Origin: Saccoglossus kowalevskii | Taxonomy: Eukaryota; Hemichordata; Enteropneusta; Harrimaniidae | Length of the DNA: 29,762 nucleotides | Direction of reading: 5' to 3' | Assembly: GCF_000003605.2 (NCBI RefSeq) | Contig: NW_003126386.1 | Location: 29,839 to 59,600, forward strand | Shown: positions 20,401 to 29,762 of the stretch, piece after piece | How the letters are laid out: the number at the start of each line of letters is the position of its first letter | Numbering within the stretch: the stretch's first letter is position 1 | Program-made: the position numbers and the translations under genes | Notes under the pieces: model-generated | Seen by the model: the letters and a program-made list of their open reading frames with translations, nothing else | The model's database searches: none | What the model was told of the DNA's origin: nothing

Positions 20401-23400
20401 AATGCAGAGAAGTGGGAAGTAATCAAGGAATTTAACAAAGCAAATAATATTTCATTTCATATTCAAATTTGTTTCTGTTTTTGATATTTTTGAGGGATTC
20501 TGGAAGTGAATTCCAGTGTTTTACTGCAGCAAATTTAAAATTATGTTGTGAAAACCCCTACCCTAGTCACAATTCCTTCGTACATGTTTATAACAAAATT
20601 GGGTGCATGATATACTCGTATATGTATTAAAGCCATAAGAGCTTCCAACAGGTTGTTTTTTCTTCCTGGTAGTCTATGTTGACTGAGTGAGCTAGCTGTG
20701 GGAGGGGGGGGGGGATTACATTTTAATGAATGTCAAAAAGCCCTCTAGTAAATTTTAATCAGCCTACTGAGATTATTGCTTCTGAAACCATTGAGGTGGA
20801 TGTTGGAATTAGAAGCACACTAACAAGACATTATTATCTGTTTTGTAAACTTAATTTAAAAGCTTCGTACATTTCCCAAATTATTAATTAATTACCGTAA
20901 ACATGGAACAAGTAAATTTTTAGTAATTTTAATTTCAATGGAAAACAAAAGTCTACTTAAAACACAGACAGTATAGTCCATAAAGTTGTTTAGTATAGGT
21001 CTTCAACATGGCATTTAAAAGGGGAGCTGTCAATCCCTGGGATTGCACCAGGGAATCACTGGGCACCATTGTGTATATTGTTTTATACTGTATTAAAATT
21101 GAAATTACTGACTTTTTAAAAGTGAAATCTTCACTTGGAATTACAAAATTGTGAAACTTGCAGAAATTTCTTTTGTGAAATTAAAACGATTTACAGTTGT
21201 ACTATGCCATTTAGGTAAAAATGTCTTTCTTAAAGAGAACTTGTCACTGACCATTAAATAACCTGAACACATTCAAACGATTGTATTTCTAGTTTCGTAT
21301 CCTTTTGTGTATGTTTCGTGTGTGGTAATTGAGTGTCAATGCGAGCATGACAGCTATAATAAAATCGATTACGACCCATTTAGCTTTTACACTATAAATG
21401 TATTTGCATAATATATTTATGACAGTTATACACATGGTAAATTAATTAATGAATATTATTATTGTAATTTTTTTAAAACCCAATATTTTATGCTTAGATA
21501 ATTTTTTTTATTTTGTTGCAAATGCCTAAGAAATCATACACTGTACTCGGTATTTTTGCTTGTGTAAACTATGTGAATATTCTGACTGCTTTCTCAATTA
21601 TATGATTATCATAAAATGATGTAAATATTTTGACAACTTGCTCAATTATATTATAAAGTTAATAACTATTGCCAAAGAAATCTTAAAAACGGCATGTAAA
21701 GACATGTAAAAAATAATCATAGGTAGTAAAGGCATTGTATGGATTTTCTAATTTCATAAGAGTTTGGAAAATCTTTTTTTTTTTTTTTTTTTTTTTTTTT
21801 ATTTGATCCTAAAACATACAATAATATATATCATTATCATTTAAGAGTAATCAATGTAAATGAAAAAAAAGGTATGTAATAAGATGTACAAATAAAATTT
21901 ATAAGCATCAAACTTGTGTGCAATTAATTTATATTTATATACATGTATATACAAACACTTTTTGTTATATTAACACTAATTCTAATTATTTAATTAATAG
22001 AATATGTTCTAATATTATATATTTACTTGTGGTGTTAATGATAATTTCATGATTAACCAAACTGATCCATTGACTACATATGATGTTGCATGTATGCAGG
22101 TGTTTCGTTAAGAGCGGGCTGCTCAAAGCCCAAATTGGCCGTCTACTTTCTGGTCTCTCAACAATCTCCCCCCCTCCCAACCGACAATGCCGGCCACAAG
22201 CCCAAATTGGCTGTCTATTTTCTGGTCCCCCAACCATCCCCCTTTGCACTGCCAAGAGCCTTTTTATTTATTTTTTGGGCTGTTGTTACAGGATGATGGC
22301 CTGCTCTTAAATGCATTTGTGGAACCCCTGATGTATCTTATGTTTGGCTAACATTTTATTGTGTAAATTTGACATTTTGTAGTGAATATTGATTTGATTT
22401 TTTTTGTCTGTACTTGTTTTATAAAATTAATGTAAACTGTTTAATTTTACAAAAGACAAATGTTTGCAAATTTCAAGTGTTAGGCAAACCAACATTTTTA
22501 ACAATGAACATTCTATTTTGGATCTTTATGAGTTACTGGGACTTTCTAAGAACCCATTTAATGTCACTGGGGGTCATACACGTACATGTTGGGTGTCAGT
22601 GATTTTCACTGAGGTCCTAGGGAGTCCCAGTAACTTTCACTTAAGGGGGTCAGAATGACTTTTGTTGTATTTCTTTGAATGGTGCCAAAGGACACCCTTC
22701 CTAGAATTTTGTATATTTTATTACATTTTGAAAAAGACCTGTAACCAATTTGGTCCAAAAAACTAACTGTGTGTGTTGTTGCTTCAAACTATTCAAATTC
22801 GATTATAAAATACTAGTATATATTATCAGATTTCAAACACTACATGCTGCTTTCATACTGTACACTGATCTAGAAATTAGTCTAGTCTGCTTTTAATAGT
22901 TCTTTATATCACTTTAAATGCCAGTTTATTTCTGTCGTCTTTTGCAAAATAATTATGTATAACTGTCAAAACTTGAACTTCGATGTTTTAGGTCACCAAT
23001 TCTAGTCATGAGTTGCCTTAGAAGTTGACCATTAGCAACTCAAAAGGGCTAGATTTTGAAGAAAAAAAAATATTCTGTATAGAGAAATTGTTTATAACGA
23101 CAATAGTTACAATTAAGTTATAATTACAGATAGAAAACAATATATAAAATAATATATGCATTTGATAGAGAGAAAAATACATACCCGGGTAACAGACTTA
23201 ATTTCACAGTTTTTCTGCCTTCTTTCTCTGAAGTCAACATTATAATTACCCCGGTATATTGTAAATGAAATATCTGATTGTTATGAAGGTGGAGGCCTTT
23301 GTGGCCATCTTCAAGCCCTGCAATACTATAAACTCCTTTACTTTTGTAAAAAAACCTATTGGGATCTTCAAGACAGAGAATTACAGCCACTATCAGTCAA

Positions 23401-26400
23401 ATTATTATATCCCAAGAATTTATAGCAGCGAAAATTAGACAATTTGCAGTTCTGGGGATCCTGACAGTTTTTATTGTGTAATTCTAATTCTATCTATACA
23501 GCATCTAAAGGACAGATTCTGGAACTTTGTGTTCCACAAATTTATCTTCATTTTTGGTGTTATGAACGTGCAAACAATGGAAGAGATATTTGTCTGGTCC
23601 ACCTGGTTCTCCATCTTGGGTTTTCTACATCTACTGGCTCAGATGAGTAAAGACAGATTTGAATACGTAAGTACTGTAAACCATACTATTTTCGCTAGTA
23701 GAAAAGTTTGCTACCGATATTTCATAGTTTGCAAAAGTCACTGTGACTGCCTGTCAAGTACTGTAAAATAATTTATTTTAGCTGGAATTAATTTTCACTG
23801 AAAAGACATTTTTGATGCTTTGTATGGAATTTATTTTCACTGATTTTTGATGAGTTGAATGTAAAATATAGGAAAAAATGTATATTTGCTGAATTTTATT
23901 TTCACTGAATCATTCCTTCACTGAAAATAGCGAAAATTAATCCAAGCAAAAATAAAGTATTTTACAGTACCTCAGAAAAATAAATTTGTCTTGTGAAATT
24001 AAAACATTTCACAGTATGATTACTGTAGAATGCCAGACTACTTTTATTTTGGATTCCAATTAATTTTTGAAAACCGCTGTGTTTATATGTAACTTTATTT
24101 CTATGTTTTGCACAGCCATGTAAATGATAGGTAAACTATGTGTTTTTATTGGATTAACTTTCAGTGATTTAACCATCAGAAAAATATTACAATATTAAAT
24201 TCCAATTGACAATGGTAACAGAAGTATGTTGTTACTCGTATGCGCAAAGTGTTTGTCATATCTTGTGGCTATTTCTGAAGACTTACGCAATATGATTACA
24301 ATCTGAGAGGTGTTGATTACTCTTTTTTTTTTTCTCTCTTCAAAGTAATTTGGTCGTTGCAAGTTCTATCAAACATATGTTTTTTAAAGTAATGTTTTTT
24401 GTTCCAGGCGAAAATTTTCTGACATTTTTATGAGTAATTGATTATGCACATATTGTGAATTTTGCCATAAGAAACATATTCCATGTTTGAGACTACATGT
24501 ACATCTTGATCACAAGGTTTGACCTCCCCTTTGTCTGTGACATACTCTCTCAAAGTATGAGGTCCACCCCTACCTTTTGGTGTTCAATATTATTTGGGAT
24601 TTGAACTTGGCTTTACTTATCATGAATCTGGTGTAACAACAACTAAACTACGTTAATAAACAACCATCTGACGCATTTGTTGCCATAGAATGAAAGAAAA
24701 GACATAATGTATTATCAGATAGAGTTTCAGTCATTACGCAGTATGATGTCAATTACGTACTTTGATATAGCAAGTAGAAGAAATTTAATATTCTGTATCT
24801 AAAGTAAAACAGTGCAGTGTTGTAGGCATTTTATGTTGATTGTTACAAAGCTGTTGGCGGTCAATCCATCACAAACAGTGTTTAAGTAGTTGCAAAACAT
24901 GAATATATGTTTGCTTCAAACCACCGAGTATTTCTTTTTATTATTAAGTGATGCACCCAACTAGAGGATTTATAGCTATTATATTGAAAATAGTTTTTAC
25001 ATGTAGTTCTGTTTAATCAAATACTTTGAAGTGCTGCAAAACAGAGATGTACTTTTAATGTATAAAATTGCATAACATGAATTTGCTTTTAGAAAAATTA
25101 AACTTAAAATCTTATTCTTCATTTTTGCTATACATTTTTTGTAATTGATTTCCAGTTATCGTTCTCACCAACAACCCCAAGATGGACCCACGCAAGAGTT
25201 TTATCGTTGTTATGTTTCATACTACTTACATGTACAGGACTGATGGGTGTCAGTGTTGCCATCGGATTTCAACTTGGCCTTCACATCTTTGCTTTCATGA
25301 CTGCCGAGGTATGTTTTTCAGCAGTTGATTTAACATACTGTGGAATACTTTATTTTCGCTGGAATTATTTTTGCTGAAAAGGCTTTTTGGGCGTTTTGTA
25401 TGGAATTTATTTTCACTGATTTTTGATGAGTTTAATGTGAAATATAGGAAAAAAAGTATATTCGCTGGATTTTATTTTCACGGAATCATTCCTTCAGCGA
25501 AAATAAATTCCAAGCGAAAATAAAGTATTCTACAGTAGTCACCAGTGTTCCCTCTAAGCCTTAGTTGTGCATAACTTTCTCAATGACTTCATAAAGTTTT
25601 TTAGTAAAATGACATGATCTGATCAACCACTAATGTCATACAATTAAATCTACGAAAATTAGTATTTAACTTTATTGAAGTTGCTCAGTGCCACTGAAGC
25701 CATCTTGAATTGATATCCGTGATAAACTCTCAAGGGAGTGGAAACAGCCTGTAACTCTGAATGTTCAGTTTATTATTGCATCTTTGCCAACTAATTTACA
25801 TATTTCATTGCTTTTGACCCAGTGTTCATGTTCAATCCTGGAATATACATGTTATATTAAATTATGAGATTTTATTTTGGAATCAAAATTAAATAAAAAT
25901 TATTTTTGAATCATTCATCAATTACAATCAAATTAAATTAGAATAAGTTATATAGGTAATGATAATACTATGATACAACTATCTAACATTATAGTTTTGG
26001 ATAAGCCATATTAACTGATGGTTGCTACTCTGCTTTATATGTAGGTCATGACACAGATTGAGTTCAGTACACTATTTTAAGCCCAGTCTATTGTCTTTGT
26101 TTCAATTACATGTTGAAACATATGGTGGTTGAATTTTAGTTCATACATGCCTTGAATCTACTGATTTACGTTGTGTAATTATATTCGTGCCATCTCAGGT
26201 GATGGTAATAATGACGTTAATAACAAACTGACAACAGGTGACCTTATCTTTAGTTCATTATTAACGTCATTCCTGATGGTGTACATGTATAAACTCGACT
26301 TCCGGATGAGCACACTTGTGATGAGAGCTTTAATCTGCTTCCTATTTTTTATTTTATTTTTTATTTTAGAGAATTAAGCAATACAGAGTCTAAAATCATG

Positions 26401-27371
26401 CCTCCGTCCAATCCAATCAGTTACATTATATTTAACAACTACTGTAAAATGACTAATATTCGCTTGGTTTAAATTTCGCTAATTACACCATTTCAGGGGT
26501 TTTCAGTGGGTTTAGATAATGTGTTCTATGCTAAATTTGACATATTCACTAGGTTTTAATTTAGCGCATTTTCCAGTCAGCAAAATAAGCAAAATTAAAC
26601 CATATCTATTATGATAAATACGTATAGTGTTAGTGATTCTGGGTGTAAATCCAATTGAATAAATGTATAATTTATTTGTAGTATACATGTACTTGTTTCC
26701 AATTATTCATATTCTTCACTCTGTGTTTTCTTTTCTTCGTTGCAGTGCATTTTACTTACGCTGAAAACACTCCATGTGATTTTAAGGTATGACAAGACCT
26801 TTACATTTCAAACAGGGTGTACTACAGTTTAATGTTCATTACAGCGTATTATTTTTTTTTCTTTCACTTAATAAAAGAATCAACTGATTAATTAATTATT
26901 AGTGTATTTTTAGCTGTTAATAAACATAATGAACAACTTTGTATTGACATTTGACCTCCAGTATTGGCATTACTACTGGCTCAGTATAGTTGGGTGAACT
27001 ATATAGGAGTAGATCAAAATATAATGAAAAGCTTAAATTGAGTTTCATTGAGAATTGACATTTTATTTTATTTCATTTCATTTTATTTTATATTTAGTTC
27101 TAGTCTCATTTGTTTTTCTTTGATTGTGGTACATGTATATACATGTTGAGGTTCTATCGTGATACAGACTAATCCTGACTGTGCACATTGTTGTGTTGCC
27201 AATTGCTTTTGTGAGGTTATTTCATCAAATTAATATATTGAATATTTACTGTGTTGGGTTTCTGTGTACTTTAATATCAAGAAAAAAAAGAAAAAGCTAT
27301 GACACTTTTGATTAATTAGCAGTTAAGTGAGAAAATAAATATATGCTGCATAGCTAAATATCAAAATTCTA

Positions 27372-27417
<46 letters not shown>

Positions 27418-28251
27418 GCTTTAATTTAAATCATAAGATTCATAGCAGAACAGAAGAAATAGGCTTAGGCTTAAATAGAATTAGACTGAAATACTGCTAC
27501 ATTAGCCATATTGCTAAAAAACTAAAAAAACATCTGAATACAAATGCCATTATTATTTTTGTTTCCATGATTATATTTGGACTGCATAAAACCAATGTGA
27601 TGTTAAGTAAAATTCCTGTAGCGTTGACCATAATTGGGGAATTTTTCTTTTAATATTGCTGACATCATGGTAAACCATTGCTGTGTGAGCTAGTACTGAT
27701 AACCTGTGCAAATGAGAATAATCTTTAAATCAATGTTTTCATTGTGGCTTTTGAGCCCAAATGTGAAACTAAATGTAGTTTACGGCTCTTACAACTTTTT
27801 CACCATCAGTTCCCTCTTTTCATCACAAATTCACAAAATAGTCTACACTTTCCTTAAAAAAATTGGGACAAAATCAGCAACAAATTTTGAGTAAACTGAA
27901 GATTGTGTCTGTTGGCACCAAAAAAGTGGTTCATTGGAATTGAAAAATAGTTTGAGTACCTCTGGTTGTTTTCTTCAAAGTTCTGAACTGTACATGTTGC
28001 CAGAAAGAATTTCGGCATTTTCCAAGAAATTCCTGTGTCAATAGTGTGTTAGCTATAAAGTCCATCCTTGAAAAAGTAATATAATGTAATAATTATTGTA
28101 CTTCATATTTTTTTTCAGATACGCAATGCATTTGTATGATTTGAACCATGACGGTCTATGGGAAAATCGTGGCATGTATAATTACTATGCTGAACTCAGT
28201 ATGGAGCTGTCTGCATTGTGCGTTGACATGTGTCATCATTTGCATATGTTG
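16854..28251 (+). CDS. AMFR: E3 ubiquitin ligase AMFR/gp78, N-terminal membrane half (3' partial)
   Basis: AMFR (gp78) is a multi-pass ER ubiquitin ligase of ER-associated degradation; vertebrate gp78 acts with Insig on HMG-CoA reductase. Six exons in matching phase (16854-17444, 18318-18410, 23502-23666, 25156-25308, 26746-26786, 28119-28251) give 391 whole codons plus one split codon. The start MPVVNDVMF...PLPSLRTY resembles the vertebrate N-terminus (PSLRTY shared). Conserved membrane-domain blocks follow: LAKLIQHVVFG, LRVSERQHLKDRFWNF, HKFIFIFGVMNVQTMEE, KDRFEYLSFSPTTP, LHVILRYAMHLYDLNHDG and CHHLHML. The RING, CUE, Ube2g2-binding and VIM segments should lie right of the window. Exon 1 is 197 codons against about 85 in human, the excess being an acidic Asp/Glu-rich loop between the first hydrophobic segment and exon 2. 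Confidence 0.95.
17445..17695. other. Start of AMFR intron 1
   Basis: AT-rich intron. The open frame of exon 1 runs on to 17513 (GIFYTVIVIYSTWYNL...), a hydrophobic read-through that would give a truncated protein if the intron were retained. Confidence 0.4.
17696..17907 (+). mobile_element. TIR miniature element, family 1, copy 4
   Basis: 212 bp, tactgtagaatactttattt to aaagtattccacagta, with TA at both ends. By eye it differs from copy 1 (2144-2345) at only a few percent of positions, so both are probably recent. The right end carries AATAAA in AMFR sense orientation. Confidence 0.85.
17960..18124. mobile_element. TIR miniature element, family 3
   Basis: Left ctgtaaactggttaattttt and right, inverted, ctgtaaaccattttttcg. 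The interior contains cactg-type words like those of families 1 and 2 (cagtgaaatattcactg, ttttcactgaac). 165 bp, in AMFR intron 1. Confidence 0.5.
18318..18410 (+). CDS. AMFR: AMFR coding exon 2
   Basis: Residues 198-228, SIINMAYCCLILLAKLIQHV then VFGQLRVSERQ: a membrane helix and the conserved RVSERQ. Acceptor atttcag, donor gtaaga, phase 0. Confidence 0.94.
18411..19074. other. AMFR intron 2, first part, nothing found
   Basis: AT-rich DNA with ttaattaatta-type simple runs. No gene or recognisable repeat. Confidence 0.45.
19075..19145 (-). mobile_element. Probable 3' end of a non-LTR retroelement
   Basis: On the minus strand, cattacagtctataataaag followed by tactgaattgaactgaa looks like a LINE 3' end with AATAAA and a short (ATTGA)-like tail. 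No coding part is recognisable. Confidence 0.35.
19240..19462 (+). mobile_element. Probable non-LTR retroelement 3' UTR with (TAAA)n tail
   Basis: T-rich sequence ending ctttccctccggggattgtg then taagagtcaataag and (aaat)n up to about 19462. The ccctccgggga...aataa plus tetranucleotide tail is typical of CR1/L2-group LINE ends (family knowledge; clade uncertain). Confidence 0.4.
20112..20431 (-). mobile_element. 3' UTR and tail of the degraded LINE at 20432-20699
   Basis: Minus-strand sequence after the reverse transcriptase C-terminus, T-rich, ending in ggtgaaataaataaatatta, an (AAAT)-like tail. Extent inferred from the position of the tail. Confidence 0.4.
20432..20699 (-). pseudogene. Degraded LINE reverse transcriptase C-terminus
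   Basis: Read on the minus strand from 20699, one frame gives LPGRKNNLLEALMALIHIRV and YEGIVTRVG, then a stop. After a frameshift near 20550 a second frame gives FKFAAVKHWNSLPESLKNIK and KFEYEMKYYLL, then TAA at 20434-20432. WNSLPE...IK...F...K.YLL is the usual ending of CR1/L2/I-group LINE ORF2 proteins. It is non-functional. Confidence 0.6.
20704..20714 (+). repeat. Poly-G run (11 bases)
   Basis: Uninterrupted G-run at the upstream edge of the LINE fragment. Confidence 0.9.
20715..21773. other. AMFR intron 2, middle part
   Basis: AT-rich. At about 21091-21203, tactgtattaaaattgaa, ttcacttggaatta and gattaaaacgatttacag-like words suggest a decayed TACTGTA-type TIR element. Otherwise nothing recognisable. 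Confidence 0.35.
21774..21800 (+). repeat. Poly-T run (27 bases)
   Basis: 27 T in a row; on the minus strand it could be the poly(A) tail of an inserted retrosequence, but the neighbouring DNA shows none I recognise. Confidence 0.95.
22108..22310. mobile_element. TTAA-flanked small element with inner 72-bp tandem duplication
   Basis: Outer TTAA at 22108-22111 and 22307-22310 with inverted ends TTAAGAGCGGGC and TTAAGAGCAGGC (right end read inverted). Inside, gcccaaattggc...gtcta.tttctggtc occurs twice, starting at 22128 and 22200. The insert is much more GC-rich than the intron around it. TTAA duplication fits a piggyBac-type non-autonomous element (inference). Confidence 0.55.
22311..23501. 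other. AMFR intron 2, last part
   Basis: AT-rich. A 13-base perfect inverted repeat, agttactgggact (22531-22543) and its inverse (22623-22635), encloses ~80 bases. No gene; the open frame at 23124-23390 (minus) shows no similarity. Confidence 0.4.
23502..23666 (+). CDS. AMFR: AMFR coding exon 3
   Basis: Residues 229-283, HLKDRFWNFVFHKFIFIFG to MSKDRFEY, near-identical in core to vertebrate gp78. Acceptor tatctatacag, donor gtaagtac. The bases after gtaag are the start (TACTGTA) of a TIR-element-like sequence. Confidence 0.96.
23672..23758. mobile_element. TIR-element fragment at the AMFR exon 3 donor
   Basis: tactgtaaaccata...ttttcgc begins at donor position +6 (gtaag|tactgta) and resembles the end of the family 3 element (ctgtaaaccattttttcg). 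It runs up to the family 1 copy at 23759. The right end is not identified. Confidence 0.4.
23759..23969 (-). mobile_element. TIR miniature element, family 1, copy 5
   Basis: Reverse orientation, tactgtaaaataatttattt to aaagtattttacagta, with interior words tttgtatggaatttatt and attccttcactgaaaata. More diverged than copies 1, 4 and 6. Confidence 0.8.
23970..24075. repeat. Decayed TACTGTA-type element fragments
   Basis: Words ttgtgaaattaaaacatttc then acagta near 24016, and tactgtagaatgcc...ttccaattaatttt at 24021-24070, resemble element ends but no whole copy can be drawn. Confidence 0.3.
24076..25155. other. AMFR intron 3, remainder, nothing found
   Basis: AT-rich intron with no recognisable gene, RNA or repeat. 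Confidence 0.45.
25156..25308 (+). CDS. AMFR: AMFR coding exon 4
   Basis: Residues 284-334, LSFSPTTPRWTHARVLSLL to LHIFAFMTAE, including a membrane helix. Acceptor gatttccag, donor gtatgt. A TIR element begins 27 bases past the exon end. Confidence 0.94.
25336..25537 (-). mobile_element. TIR miniature element, family 1, copy 6
   Basis: 202 bp, tactgtggaatactttattt to aaagtattctacagta, TA at both ends. The interior closely matches copies 1 and 4 in inverse order (ttttgggcgttttgta, gaatcattccttcagcg). It starts 27 bases past AMFR exon 4. Confidence 0.85.
25538..26439. other. AMFR intron 4, nothing found
   Basis: AT-rich. The open frame at 26171-26377 shows no similarity or exon-like borders. 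Confidence 0.45.
26440..26601 (-). mobile_element. TIR miniature element, family 2, copy B
   Basis: Left end tactgtaaaatgactaatat matches the inverted right end of copy A; interior ttcagtgggttta, atgctaaatttgacatattc and gcattttccagtcagcaaaa match copy A in inverse order. The right TACTGTA end is missing. Confidence 0.65.
26746..26786 (+). CDS. AMFR: AMFR coding exon 5 (41 bases)
   Basis: Residues 335-347 plus two bases, CILLTLKTLHVIL, completing an Arg codon with exon 6. Acceptor cgttgcag, donor gtatga. Found by homology and phase. Confidence 0.9.
26787..27372. other. AMFR intron 5, first part, nothing found
   Basis: AT-rich, with a low-complexity tttta/tttca run at 27061-27100. Confidence 0.45.
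27373..27417 (+). repeat. (ATT)15 microsatellite
   Basis: 45 bases of uninterrupted ATT units. Confidence 0.97.
27791..27985. mobile_element. TTAA-type TIR element, family 6, copy 2 (degenerate)
   Basis: actttttcaccatcagttcc, cctcttttcatcacaaatt and tgtctgttggcacc follow the same order as in the element at 2346-2573. The ends are eroded, so the borders are approximate. Confidence 0.45.
28119..28251 (+). CDS. AMFR: AMFR coding exon 6 (last in window)
   Basis: Completes residue 348 and codes to residue 392, YAMHLYDLNHDGLWENRG to DMCHHLHML. Acceptor ttttttcag; donor TTG|gtacgt, placed where human gp78 continues HMLLFGN. The next exon is not in the window. Confidence 0.92.
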
Positions 28252-28505
28252 GTACGTTAAAATGAAATATGGTTTCATATAAGCTGATTTGAATGTTATT
28301 AGAGTTGATATTGTTTGTTTGTTTGTTTCGTTTTTTACTGGATAGTTAAAATCACCTGAATTCACTGTAAGCGTAGGAGTTGCCATCTGTCTATGCAGCA
28401 GACGACCATAGTGTGTTGTTGTTTACAAATATGTGTCTACCCATGATCCCCTTGGGTTTTAGCGTGCATTGTTAAGGTCACTTAGGTCTCAAATGCTTCC
28501 TTCAC

Positions 28506-29762
28506 TTTTTTTTTAATATTTTTTTTATTTCCCATAACAAAAAAATTACAGGACTTTAATAAATACAGTAAATACAGTAATAAACAAAACAAATAAGAAA
28601 ACAAAACAAAACCAACAAATAATGAAGACGGATTACCATGTAACTCCAATTGTATTGAAAAAAATTCTGGATTGAAAATTGATAAATGCACAAACCAACA
28701 TTAGGTAAAATTACCCCACTTCACCTGAAACAATTCGATAGTGCTATTTTTACTACATATACAATATTCCATTTCTTTTGTTTCCATTACTTTTTTCTAC
28801 CAGACGAAATGAAGGTGAAGTGCCATTTAATTTACAGGAATAAATAATTTGTTTAGTTATAATAATGATATGGTTCAATAAACTTGAGAACTAATCATCG
28901 CCCAGTAAAATTTGAATATCTGTGAAAGTGTCTGGGGTATTTAAAAATTCACCCCATCTATTACATATTGATGTCCAAAGGACAGTAACATAGTTGCATG
29001 TAACGAATAAATGTGTTAGAGTTTCATCGCTATTATGACAAAAAGAACAAAGGCTAGAGGTGACGAGAGGAGGTCTCATACGGTGAAGCATAGTATTCGT
29101 AAATAAAACATTATGATTTAGTTTCCACTGGAATTCTTGGAGTTTTGTTTCAATGGTAACTCTAAATGGTAACTTGAAAATAATTTCCCACTTAATTTCA
29201 TTTAATTGAAACAACAGCTGAAAATAAGTTTTACATTTTGGTGGAATAAAATAAAGAGATGAAAGAGCATTCCGTATTACTTTACATGTTACCATATTCA
29301 ATGGACAAAATATGTTGTTAATGTACAAACCAATAGGCAATTCTGGTCTAACAAAAAAGGGAGTACAGCCTCTCCATTCTGGTGGTATAGCGGAAATTAT
29401 GCCCAATTTCTTGTAGTTGTGTCCATTTTTTTATTTTTCCATTTGAAATATAAAGGTCCGAGATATAGACAATGCCCTTTAAAATGAAATCTAGATAACA
29501 CACACTCTTGTTATCAATGAGAATGTTGGCGTTATTCCAAATTATATTGTTAGCAACTGTTTGAACTGGTTGCTGGCAATGTAATTTCCACCAACTGCAC
29601 AATAGACTGTGATAGAAAGGGGGTAGAGTAACAGGTAATAGCTCAATTTTATAATTACATCTAAAAATTAAGGAACCACCAAGGGGAAGCAGATAGTGTG
29701 ATAAAAAAAGTTTCCAGGGATGATTAATTTTTGGATTTAGAAAGCGCTGAACCCATTTAACT
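28506..29762 (-). mobile_element. L1/Tx1-like LINE, 3' part, continuing off the right edge
   Basis: Inserted antisense in an AMFR intron. The end of ORF2 occupies 29762-28891 and the 3' UTR runs to an A-tail (T-run 28506-28514 on the plus strand). The 5' part, with endonuclease and catalytic reverse transcriptase, is outside the window. Confidence 0.75.
28891..29761 (-). pseudogene. LINE ORF2 C-terminal region with frameshift
   Basis: From 29761 an open frame reads VKWVQRFLNPKINHPWKLFL, then FYHSLLCSWWKLHCQQPV and IWNNANILIDNKSVC up to KWTQLQE. Near 29400 the reading moves to another frame (LGIISAIPPEWRG), a one-base-type frameshift, and runs through KLQEFQWKLNHNVLFTN and the zinc-binding CSFCHNSDETLTHLFVTC (CxxC...HxxxxC, zf-RVT) to a stop at 28891. 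This is the typical end of L1/Tx1-clade ORF2. The frameshift makes this copy inactive unless it is a sequencing error. Confidence 0.75.

Noticed and set aside
22080-22310. Overlapping open frames on both strands
   Set aside because: They arise from the tandem duplication inside a TTAA-flanked element.

Overview
The window is animal nuclear DNA: three multi-exon genes with GT-AG introns, AT-rich introns of up to 5 kb, no operons, and many short terminal-inverted-repeat (TIR) elements and LINE fragments. The protein sequences are bilaterian in character. The AT-rich introns and repeat style suggest a marine invertebrate (hemichordate or another non-vertebrate deuterostome, or a lophotrochozoan), but I cannot fix the species from sequence alone.

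Layout. (1) 1-4640, plus strand: the C-terminal half (201 codons, four exons) of mevalonate diphosphate decarboxylase (MVD); its 5' half lies off the left edge. (2) 4641-6774: convergent (tail-to-tail) intergenic DNA with two copies of a short TIR element. (3) 6775-16047, minus strand: a complete protein arginine methyltransferase 7 (PRMT7). Eleven coding exons join in frame to 690 residues, close to the 692 of the human protein. Intron 1 holds a CpG-rich, promoter-like stretch, two inverted-repeat structures and a 351-base assembly gap (15191-15541). (4) 16048-16853: an 806-base head-to-head interval, probably a shared promoter. (5) 16854-28251 and beyond the right edge, plus strand: the membrane half (six exons, 391 whole codons plus one split codon) of AMFR/gp78, an ER ubiquitin ligase; its RING, CUE and VIM parts are off the edge. 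(6) 28506-29762, minus strand, inside an AMFR intron: the 3' end of an L1/Tx1-like LINE carrying a frameshift.

Functionally, MVD makes isopentenyl diphosphate in the mevalonate pathway, and AMFR orthologues take part in sterol-regulated degradation of HMG-CoA reductase, so two of the three genes touch the same pathway. PRMT7 is a type III (monomethylating) arginine methyltransferase. From memory, the human orthologues of all three lie on chromosome 16q, so the linkage may be ancient.

The least expected features are: several families of TA- or TTAA-flanked miniature elements, many sitting within 5-30 bases of 5' splice sites; a TIR element 45 bases past the PRMT7 stop that may supply its poly(A) signal; an AMFR first exon about 110 codons longer than the human one because of an acidic loop; and a CpG-rich segment with inverted YY1-like sites inside PRMT7 intron 1. 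I found no tRNA, rRNA, CRISPR array or prokaryotic feature.
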